Shown piece after piece: positions 51,679 to 61,000 of a stretch of DNA of 64,000 bases. The stretch is from assembly GCA_034620365.1 (NCBI GenBank), contig JAQGEQ010000195.1, positions 124,001 to 188,000 on the forward strand, in the 5' to 3' direction. A model generated the notes under the pieces. That model was given only the letters and a program-made list of their open reading frames with translations. It had not been told where the DNA came from and did no database searches. The DNA comes from Pegea sp. RAD2-039 (taxonomy: Eukaryota; Chordata; Thaliacea; Salpida; Salpidae). Position 1 is the stretch's first letter, and each line of letters begins with the position of its first letter. The translations under genes were made by a program, and so were the position numbers.

Positions 51679-51712
51679 TGACGTCAGCTCGAACCACAAA
51701 CATAAAACTTAA
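51679..51712 (+). promoter_or_regulatory. TGACGTCA and PSE-like element of U1-A2
   Basis: TGACGTCA at about -71, then TCGAACCACAAACATAAAAC with CCACAAA beginning 56 bases before the RNA start. A TATA-like TTATATATA lies about 30 bases before the start. Nearly identical upstream of U1-A3. Spacing fits a metazoan snRNA promoter. Confidence 0.7.
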
Positions 51713-51749
51713 AAACGCTTATATATACATGAAGATCGTCTCGAAAAGC

Positions 51750-51912
51750 ATACTTACCTGACGAAGGTTGAACGGTGATCAGGAAGACCGTTGGCCCAGG
51801 ACGAGGTCTGTTCATTGCACTGCGATCAGATTGACCCCTGCGATTATTCCAAATGTGAATAACTCGTTCGTACAATTTCTTACATGGGGTTATGCGTACG
51901 CGCAAGCCCCTA
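51750..51912 (+). ncRNA. RNU1: U1 snRNA, class A, copy 2
   Basis: Same class as copy 1 with canonical ATACTTACCTG at the 5' end. Stem III is fully paired (TTATTC with GAATAA around CAAATGT). Sm region CAATTTCTTACATGG, as in copy 1. First gene of the duplicated block and 369 bases from the end of A2 to the start of U1-B1, same orientation. Downstream TCTAAACAATCAAATTTA may be a 3' box. Confidence 0.93.
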
Positions 51913-52215
51913 TCTAAACAATCAAATTTACTAAATTCTGACTGAAACTTTCATTTGAAATTGCACAGAGATTGCTTGAGCTGGTTTCTGACGTTAAATA
52001 AAGTTTCCAAAAAACTTAAATCTAAAATGTCTGATTGAACTGTTCCTTCTTCAAATCATGGCTTGACTAGTCACAATATTTGACTAAATCGTAAACTATT
52101 ATACTCCTTTATTTTCAAATGATTGGTGGTAACTTGATTTTTAGTGAGAATTATAAATTCTATTAATTACTTTTCTCACAACTTATCTAAGGGTTGTCAA
52201 GAAGCGTTGTAAATT

Positions 52216-52244
52216 ACTCATGTCACCACAAACACTAAAACTAA
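52216..52244 (+). promoter_or_regulatory. PSE-like element of U1-B1
   Basis: CACCACAAACACTAAAACTA, with CCACAAA beginning 55 bases before the RNA start. It shares the CCACAAACA and AAAACT cores with class A promoters but is otherwise different, and lacks their TGACGTCA. Confidence 0.7.
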
Positions 52245-52280
52245 CTCCACCTATGAATCACACAATGCTGCGTCAGAAGT

Positions 52281-52443
52281 AAACTTACTTGGCAGTGGCT
52301 ACACCATGATCATGAAGGTGGTGGGTCCGGGGAGTGGTTTCTTTCATTGCACATCGATTGAAACTACCTCCGCGATTGACTCAAATGTAGTCAACTCGGC
52401 TGTGCAATTTATGGGGGTGGGACTGCGTACGCGCTTTCCCCTT
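52281..52443 (+). ncRNA. RNU1: U1 snRNA, class B (variant 5' end), copy 1
   Basis: About 163 bases with all U1 landmarks: U1-70K loop (CATGATCATGAAGG), U1A loop ATTGCAC, CTCCGCGATT, stem III with loop CAAATGT, Sm site CAATTTATGGG (close to consensus) and final stem ACTGCGTACGCGCTTTCCCC. The 5' end is AAACTTACTTG instead of ATACTTACCTG: position 2 is A and position 9 is T, so it would pair best with CAA/GTAAGT. Stem II and stem III differ from class A by compensating changes (for example TTGACT with AGTCAA), so it looks functional and not like a pseudogene. Whether it is expressed is unknown. Confidence 0.9.
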
Positions 52444-52633
52444 TTCAAATATATTCAACAAGCGAAACTTATTCGCACACTAGCCTAAATCTTTTGTAAA
52501 TCGAACGAAGATATTCCAAATATGAATAACTTGGCTGTAAAATCTCTTACATGAAGAAATTAAAAACCTGATTAAAAATATTCTTTAAAAAAAGATAATT
52601 TAAATAAGAACTGTTAAATCACTTTAACCTCAG

Positions 52634-53460
52634 ATGCTTTTATATGACCAAAAATCTTTGAAAATTCAAAATGAACAAGTTGATCAAATTTCTTCAATGA
52701 AAAATAATTTAAGAACAGTATCATCTAACATCACCTCAACGATGGAGTCACAAGCTGAAACTTCTGTAAGAAACTCTAAATCTTTCAACGTCCCCGAGTC
52801 TAAAACAGATGATCCAATTCTCAATCCACTGCTAGACTTCAAAACTTTCCTAAAGTCGATGAAGGACAAAATTCTTCCGACAAAAGATGACGTCAAAGCG
52901 TTTTACTGAGTTGGTTCAGTATCTTTCAATAACAAACCAATTATCATGAAACTCTCAAATCAATCAACCAGAAATAAAACACTCAAACATCGAAACTTCT
53001 GCACCAACTGCCCTGATCAAACCAACCATATCTAAGTCCAGACCAAACTAGCAAGAGCTTCACAAGAGACTGGTAGAAGAATTGCGTAAAAAACGGAAAG
53101 CTGCCTTCAAATTTACTTGAAGCTTTCAGTGGTGTCCCAAAGATTTGATTATTGATCCTCTTTTTTTAATATTTATGTCAATTGCATTATAGACACTTTA
53201 TACCACTAAACGGTGGAACACTTTTTGGTAACGATGCAAACTTTTGAGTGCTAAATCAGTTGCTCTTCAGTCTTCTTTAGATTCCACAAACTTATGGCTT
53301 CAATCCAGACATCTCAAGCTCGCCACCGAAAACTGTTGTTACCTGTCAGTAAATAAAATTTCTAGTTGTAACTTCACATCAACTTAATTTCATCCAAGAA
53401 CCAAAAATGCTTCCCGATGTCTGGTCATTAAAGACTTGAGCATCTTTATCTTTTAGGACT
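52634..53460 (+). mobile_element. Decayed LINE between U1 genes
   Basis: Plus-strand remains of a LINE: a 91-codon open stretch at 52634-52909, then broken frames with SGVPK followed by a stop, IDPLFLIFMSIAL (from the SGVPQGSVLGPLLFLIFINDL block), and LQSSLDSTNLWLQSRHLKLA at about 53255-53315. Frameshifts and stops throughout. It sits between U1-B1 and the second duplicated block and has no matching copy after U1-B2 in the window. Confidence 0.7.
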
Positions 53461-53525
53461 TAAAATAAACTCACCACACGAATTATTTATTTATTATTAT
53501 ATTTAAATAACTATTTATTATTTAG

Positions 53526-53559
53526 TGACGTCAGTTCGAACCACAAACATAAAACTTAA
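53526..53559 (+). promoter_or_regulatory. TGACGTCA and PSE-like element of U1-A3
   Basis: TGACGTCA then TTCGAACCACAAACATAAAA, with CCACAAA beginning 56 bases before the RNA start and a TATA-like TTATAAATA at about -30. One or two changes from the U1-A2 promoter. Confidence 0.7.
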
Positions 53560-53596
53560 AAATACTTATAAATAGTTGAAGATCGTCGACAGAAGC

Positions 53597-53759
53597 ATAC
53601 TTACCTGACGAAGGTTAAACGGTGATCAGGAAGACCGTTGGCCCAGGACGAGGTCTGTTCATTGCACTGCGATCAGATTGACCCCTGCGATTATTCCAAA
53701 TGTGAATAACTCGTTCGTACAATTTCTTACATGGGGCCATGCGTACGCGCAAGCCCCTA
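53597..53759 (+). ncRNA. RNU1: U1 snRNA, class A, copy 3
   Basis: Canonical 5' end ATACTTACCTG. It differs from copy 2 mainly at GGGGCCATGCG in the last stem (GGGGTTATGCG in copies 1 and 2) and one base near the start (GGTTAAACG). The Sm region is the same as the other class A copies. Followed by CTAAACGACCAAATTTA, the possible 3' box. Confidence 0.93.
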
Positions 53760-54049
53760 CCTAAACGACCAAATTTACTAACTTCTGACGGAGGCCTATG
53801 TCAGAGATTGTGCAGAAAAAGCTTGAGCTGTTTTATAACGTTAAATAAAGTTTCTTAAATCTATAATGTCAACCTGCACTGTTCCTTTTTCAAATCATGG
53901 CTGGACTAGTCACAATATTTGACTAAATCGTAAACTATTATACTCCATTATTTTCAAATGATTGATTGTAACTTTTACTGAGAATTATAAATTCTATTAA
54001 CTACTTTTATCAAAACTTATCCAAGGGTTGTCAAGAAGCGTTGTAAATT

Positions 54050-54078
54050 ACTCATGTCACCACAAACACTAAAACTAA
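54050..54078 (+). promoter_or_regulatory. PSE-like element of U1-B2
   Basis: CACCACAAACACTAAAACTA, identical to the element of U1-B1, with CCACAAA beginning 55 bases before the RNA start. Confidence 0.7.
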
Positions 54079-54114
54079 CTCCACCTATGAATCACACAAT
54101 GCTGCGTCAGAAGT

Positions 54115-54277
54115 AAACTTACTTGGCAGTGGCTACACCATGATCATAAAGGTGGTGGGTCCGGGGAGTGGTTTCTTTCATTGCACTTCGATTGAAACTA
54201 CCTCCGCGATTGACTCAAATGTAGTCAACTCGGCTGTGCAATTTATGGGGGTGGGACTGCGTACGCGCTTTCCCCTT
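54115..54277 (+). ncRNA. RNU1: U1 snRNA, class B (variant 5' end), copy 2
   Basis: Nearly identical to the class B copy at 52281, with the same altered 5' end AAACTTACTTG and the same Sm site CAATTTATGGG. Differences are single bases (ATCATAAAGG for ATCATGAAGG in loop I; CACTTCG for CACATCG in loop II). Retention of the altered 5' end in both copies argues against random decay, although the duplication may be recent. Confidence 0.9.
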
Positions 54278-54285
54278 TTTAAATA

Positions 54286-55087
54286 AACTTAATAGCTGAT
54301 GCTTATTCGCTCTAGACTTAATCTGCTAGTTGTGTTTTAAAATGAAACCATAAGGTTGTTGCAAGTTAAATAAATTTATGTTATTCTGTTTTAGGTTAAC
54401 CTCTCGAATTGCACTTTTGAATTATTTTAGATCATTGAATAATTTATTTAACTGGAAATTTATGCCAAACAATAACTTGCAATATAATCAAAATAAAGTT
54501 TTAATAATGTCTCTCTCCAAATTTTGATAATATCGAAAATAAATTTCTTTAATTATTAAAATAGAAGTTAGCAACCTAAATTTTAAAGAAAATTCAAAAC
54601 TCATATAAGATTTATATATAGCAGCAAATCATATAAAGAAACATTTGCCTGACATCAAAATGAATAATCAAAGTTAGATATAAATTTAAATATTGACTAA
54701 ATCATAATTATTTTCACAGTTTCCTAAATTAAACATAAAACTGAATCGTAATTATCAAAATTAAATTTGTAAAAGTTTCAACATGAAAACAAATTTGATC
54801 ATATATAAAACACCAATTATTTACAATTTCAAGTTAGTCTGCTTTTTAAGTTTATGGTGCTAGCAACAATTTCTTAAGATTGATTAACATTTCAAACTGT
54901 GGTAAAATATTTAAAACTTTTATAAAGTTGCTTAAAATTATCTATTCTTGTAAGATTTGTAACTAGTAACTAACTAATATAGTTGATAAAAAGAATATAG
55001 TTAAAATGTTTTATTACTTAAATTTATTTTGAGTGATTCACAGACAACTTCTTATTCTATAAATAAGTCATAAAAGCAATCTGCAAA
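54286..55087. other. Spacer between the U1 array and dynein
   Basis: AT-rich and without coding frames. It holds the 3' UTR of the convergent dynein gene; no clear minus-strand poly(A) signal was singled out. Confidence 0.6.
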
Positions 55088-58000
55088 TTAATCATCAAGT
55101 TGACATAATAAAGCAGTCCCACATAAAGTCCAGTGATCTTGTTCAACACGAGATGGTAGTTGTATACTTGTGACATAATTAGTAGAATGACCAGTTGATG
55201 ACAAGGCTCCGGCACGGGTTGAGGTACGATACAAGGGACATACATAAAAGTGACCTATACTCGAGCTTTTTTCATTTACCTACAAATCGAAAATATTCAA
55301 ATCAAACAAACAACAACAAAAACAAACTGACTTTAACAGGAACAAATTCGATTTCAGGCATCTTATAAAATCTCTGTTTCATATCTGAATCTTCTAAATA
55401 GAAATCGTTTTCGTCTAATTTTGCGCTGTCTAAATAAAGACCAAAGATGAGAACTCCGTCTTTACCGTCTACTGATGAGCGGAATGCTTGCTGGTTAATC
55501 TGAACAAAATTAGATATGAAGAACACCAGAAGTTTTCAGGTAGATATGTTTACTTCGCTAAATTTAGTCAATTCACTCTTTATTTTGTACTTGAATGTTA
55601 ATGTATCGACTGGTAAGTGGTATTTGCGAGCAAAGTTTTGTAAAATCGCTGTTAGAAAGCCTAAAAGGAAAAGAAAATCAGTTTTATTTTTAAATAATTA
55701 AATCAAAACCTTGAGGAAAGAAAAAAGCAGAAAGCCAATAGCTAGTTGGAAACAAAGTGACTGATTCTTTATTTGAATCATTTACTGATTTGGACATCTG
55801 AAAAGAAATCTTTGAATCGATTTGATAGACACGAATGATAACTGACCTTTGATTTGACTGCAGAAACTACTAGATGAGCCCATTGCTTGAAAAATAAAAC
55901 TCTTTGCATCAAATCTTCCACCCAGCTAGCAAGAAGTTTACAAGATGCATAAGAAGCTGATCTCCAAGTATTAGGAACCTACATAAAAAAATGTCATTTT
56001 GGAGAAGATGTCATTTGGAGCAAACCTTTTGAATTAACAAAGCATTAAACGTCGATTCTAAAGTTTCAGTCATCAAAATGTCTCCATGAAGAGATCTGAT
56101 CAGAGATTGCAAATCATCTCGAATGACGATCAGTAATCGGTTGAAACGGTCAATTTCTTGACGAGCAACCGTCAATAAAACAAATTTGTGTTCATCTAAA
56201 CGATCACGTGATCAATGATGAGGTAGATATGACGTCATCTTCTACCTGGAGTTTTTATCAACTGATTTCTGAGTACTTTGTCGATCGTAAACATCTCTTC
56301 GCGATCTTCTGACGTCATGATCACATCTTCTTCTACTGATGGTGGTAAACGATTTAAAATATCCTGAGCAATTTCGATAACAAGCTGCTCATCAGAAGAA
56401 TCGCTGTAAACAAATAAGGATCAGAATCTGCAAGATCAGCATCCGTAAGATCAACATTTGTGAGACTTACTCGAGTAACTCTAGCTGCGTGGTTCTTGGT
56501 TGCATAGCAATCACCATATCAACCAGCAACTCAGACTCTCGTTCTAGATAAGCTCTTTCTGCGTTTTTACTCATCCCAAAAAGTTCCGGAGGATCAACAG
56601 GATGAAGAGAGTTGATGAAATCGCACATTTGCATATGGGTCAGGTCACTAGAGGGCGGTTTTAAGTGTCCACTGATCTCAGGGTCAAGGTTCACCAGTTT
56701 ATTGATAGTGGACAGTAGACATCTGCGGTCCCATTCGTCAGTGACTCGCCCTCCGTAGATCACTTCGCCTATAAATACTATGACGTCATTGACGCTCGAA
56801 TTGTGAGTAGAACCGACCAATTAGGTAGCGAAGAGCAGACAGGGGCACTGGGGTTGTAATCATTTCTTTTAACGTCATCACAGCCACCTGTCAATCAAAC
56901 CACTTACTCACTACCGCCATCTAGTGATGAGTTACTTGAAGATCAGAAGATGTAAAGTCGTAGATGAGATTAAATCCAAGAGTAGAAAACTTTTGACGTT
57001 CATTGATCATTGCATTGAAGCAACAAATCGCAAATAGAAGCGGTTTCCAAGCAACCAGCTCATTGAAGGAATGATCGAAGAGTTCTCCACTGATCATGCC
57101 ATCAACTCCATGTGATGTGGAACCAAAAGCTTGCTGAAGATGACTTTTCACACCGCGCGCTCTTTCAACTGACAACTGGAGTCGGATGTCACTTTGTGTG
57201 ACGTCATCATCAAACTACTCACTTTTAGTCCTTGTTGTAAAATAGAAGCTGGAAACAAACGATCTGGTTTTGAACTAAGCCACAACCGGAAGTCAGCATC
57301 TACTTTTGAAGATTCCAAACTCAGCTCCTTGACAATTGTCTAGAAACGAAACAAGAGTTGATGACGTAGAAACGCGTACATGACGTCATCACACTTGAAG
57401 TCGAGGCATGAATGAAGATGCAAGATGACAGTTTTGCAAGAAGACCCAACGCCCCTTTAAGATCTGAGCCTTGCGGATCAAACTTTCAGCTTTAGGACCC
57501 TGTCCACGACCTAGGGACACTATATCAACGTGTAGATTGGAACCACGCGTCTCATTTGCATATTTAAGAAGTTGAGATGAAGGATCAGATCCTGGAGATG
57601 ATAAGATGGGATAGTTGAAGAAAGATAAAGCATCCAAGTACCAGGAGATAAGATGAAGATCAAAGGAACAGTTGAATGAGATTGTAGATAAATCTCAGAT
57701 ATATCAAATCCAGATCCACTGTTGATGTAATCAGCTCCCAGCTCTTCTGTGATGAACTGCTGGATCGCTTGAGGAAGACTTTCTGGACGCAAGACTTTGA
57801 TGAGGATCAGTCTGAAATGAGATATTCTTAGGATAAGATAACATGAGTTAGTGACATGAAAACCTTTCAAATGTACTTAATTTCGACCAATCAAAAAGTT
57901 GTCTTCGATTTGATGTTATATTTCGATGACTTCTACTGAAGAGTTGGTAGATGTTGTGATGTTCAAATACTTCTGACCATTTTTCATCATATTCATTAAC

Positions 58001-61000
58001 CAATGAGGTACAAAGATGTTGAAATTTGTTTAATTTCATCGACAGATAATTACATTGCTTCCAAACCATCAAACCAAGTCGTTCAGAGGTTTCTTTCCAA
58101 TCATGTTTTCTTTGAAGTGTTACCTGACCAAAAAATTAAGAAGATTGAGATGAAGAAGATGATGAAGAAGATGATGAGACACTTTTCGAGATGCAGTTTG
58201 AGATTTTGTAGATTCTTCAGAAAGTTTTGAGTTTAGAAAATGAAAAGCGTCAGTAAAGATCAAAATAAAATAAAGATTAGGATCAAACAAAGATGAGGAT
58301 CAGATAAAGATGAGGATCAAACGAAGATGAGGATCAAACGAAGATGAGGATCAAACGAAGATGAGGATCAAACAAAGATGAGGATCAAACGAAGATGAGG
58401 ATCAAAAAAGATGAGGATCAAACAAAGATGAGGATCAAACAAAGATGAGGATGAAAGAATAATGAGGATCAAAGACTTACTTCATCAAGATCAGTCATAC
58501 TTCCAAGGGTTCTTAGATGCAAGAAAATATTCCAATGTTGTTCTGGCAAATATTCTAAATTGTTAAAATCCCTAACTTCAGTTTTGCAACTGTTTTTCAT
58601 GATAGATGTAACCAATAAGAAAGAAAAGACAATTTGATGATTAGCAAATAGGCAATAAGAAACAATCTGTTGAAAAAGTGAACATTGGAAACTTTTATTT
58701 TTTACATATTCTCAATTATCACCTTGTAGATACCTCGCGTCAGTGACATAATCATATTTTCAAGTATATCAGCAAGTAATATATCATTTTGTCCTTCAAG
58801 AACAATCTGATCATGCGAAGAGTCTTCTTGTACAACATCTGAGTTCTCTAAGAAGAGCGAGCTAGGGACAGTCAAATCTTCTGACCTCAAACTTGACTTA
58901 TTTGATTCTGATTTCTCAGTCTCTGTCAAGTTCGAATCTTTCATCAACATCCGATCAGCTTCTCCACTACTCGAGTTAGTCAACTTCAAAGAGTCGGAGT
59001 CTGAAAGAGTCTTAGGATGCAGTTCTTTTGTGCTGTCGGTTCCCAACTGCGACATTATATCCAAAGAATCTTTTTCAGTTTCAGGCTTCACTATAAGCTT
59101 CTCACGACTTGCTGATTCACTCATAGTCATACTATCCCGATCTGCAACTGATCCTCCGAAAGAATAAAGATCAACAGAATATCCAATATCACTTGATCGT
59201 GTATTCACACGTGCTGTCGAAGTATGACGTCATCATTTGAGAACGTGACGTCATCAAATCTTTACTTACCGATAAATTTGATGAACATATCAGCAAACCA
59301 TTGTAGTGAGAACTTGTACATCGGATTCAGAATCTCCAAATCAACAATAACAAAATAGAGAACAGCGCCTCTTGTGGCGATCGGTAAGTACTTGCGGCGC
59401 GCGATGTCAGTTTTGAGTTCGTTCTTTTCCGATAATTTCAATCTTTGAGTTACTTCTAAAGATGTAGCCTTGCTTTTTCGAAGTACATCGATCAGTTTCT
59501 CGTCGTCCAAAAGATGTCCTTCTTGTTCCTGCAGCAATTCACTTGATTAACAAATCACGTGTTTGCAAGTCACGTGTTTACAAGTCACGTGTTTGTAAGT
59601 CATGTGTTTACAAGTTACATAACAACATGAAGTGACAAACTTGTAGTAAAAGAAGAGATCTATTCTCAAGCTCTTCAAGGATTTCTGTGTCTTGAGCAAT
59701 GCTTAGCAACAGTTCTGATCTTTGTTCTTCCAGCTGAGGTTTCTCCATGGTAATAACACTTGACAATAGCTGGCCCTGAGCAACAGTCACCAGTTAGTCA
59801 CGTGATCAACATGTGACCATCACTAACTTGTAATCCTTCAAAAGTAATAGTAAAATTGATGATGGTGACTTTGATGCAAATATCAGGTAAAAAATGTGGA
59901 TTTGGTTTGCTGGTTGTTAAATAAAGACGGAAATTGTTATTATAATTAATTTCTTTGCCTCCTAACATAATATAATCCTGTCCAGTCCTATAAACAACAG
60001 TTAGCAACTTGTGGGCCATTTGTGGACCACAAATAACCTGTGAATGATATCTCGGTCCAGTACAGGACGTAGTTCTGCATCGAATTCTTCATTGATGTCA
60101 CAAAGCAACAGAGTTTCACCAACTCGAACAGCTCGTTCGACTGCCTGCATGTATCCTGCGTCAGTAGCTGCTATAATCCTTAACTTTTCGTTTTCCATTT
60201 CTTTTATCCAAGTAGTGGCCTGTGACGTCATCAGTGATGACGTGTTGACGATGTTTTATATTTATTACCTGTTCTTGGGGATCAATTAGTAGCGGCCATC
60301 GACGTGACATTGACATTATCACCGCGTTTTCGATTGAATGTTGATCACGTGGTAAGGATTGATTATTCCATGACCTTACCTGTCAATCAAATGTCATGCT
60401 TGAATGAGTATGATGATGACGTCACCTGGTTGTTATCAGTGTTTGATTTAATCATGTTGTAAGTGGAAGAAACAGGGACTCCAGTCGAACGACAAGTCTT
60501 TATGATAGATTGAGTCAATGACTGTCGATAAGATGTTGGAAAAGGTCCCAGATAAGCTACTGATCCAGCTGAACAGAGAGCATCACCAAAAATTCCGGAG
60601 TTTTTACTCTCTAAGTTAAAGATCGAGTTCTTCCAACGTCCCTGAAGTTAGAAGATGTAAAGTAGAGTCAGGATCTGTTAGAAGATCAACCTCTTCATCA
60701 CGAAGAGCATGAATCAGTTGAGTTGCTCTTTCTAATCTTCGGGCAGTTTGTAGTTTGCGTTCTTTCAGTTCATTGTGTTCTGAGACGCTCTTGTTATAGT
60801 CGAATTCAAGTTGTTTCAGATGAATCTCGATCTGATTAAGACTTTCCTGAGGATGAGAAAGATGAAGACATGATAAGATCACTTTAGATTGAGACCTGTT
60901 TCTTTTTTAAATTCTTTTTTGACACTGTTAAGGCTTCCATGGCTTCTTTCATCTTCTTCTGCTTAGGAAGAATCATCTTTTGGATGTTGTGATAATGTTG

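Larger units (their letters stand above)
51662..52450 (+). repeat. Duplicated block, unit 1 (U1-A2 plus U1-B1)
   Basis: Contains U1-A2, the spacer and U1-B1. The same order with close similarity, including non-coding stretches such as GACTAGTCACAATATTTGAC, recurs at 53523-54285. The offset is about 1.85 kb, consistent with a tandem segmental duplication. Confidence 0.85.
53523..54285 (+). repeat. Duplicated block, unit 2 (U1-A3 plus U1-B2)
   Basis: Partner of 51662-52450, with the same promoter, U1 class A, spacer and U1 class B order. Small indels and substitutions in the spacer are more frequent than inside the RNA genes. Confidence 0.85.

Noticed and set aside
52306..52488. Plus-strand 60-codon frame
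   Set aside because: Lies inside and just beyond the class B U1 gene; an RNA gene explains the sequence.
58272..58474. CRISPR-like array
   Set aside because: Units are head-to-tail 17-base repeats without spacers, inside an intron of an animal gene: a minisatellite.
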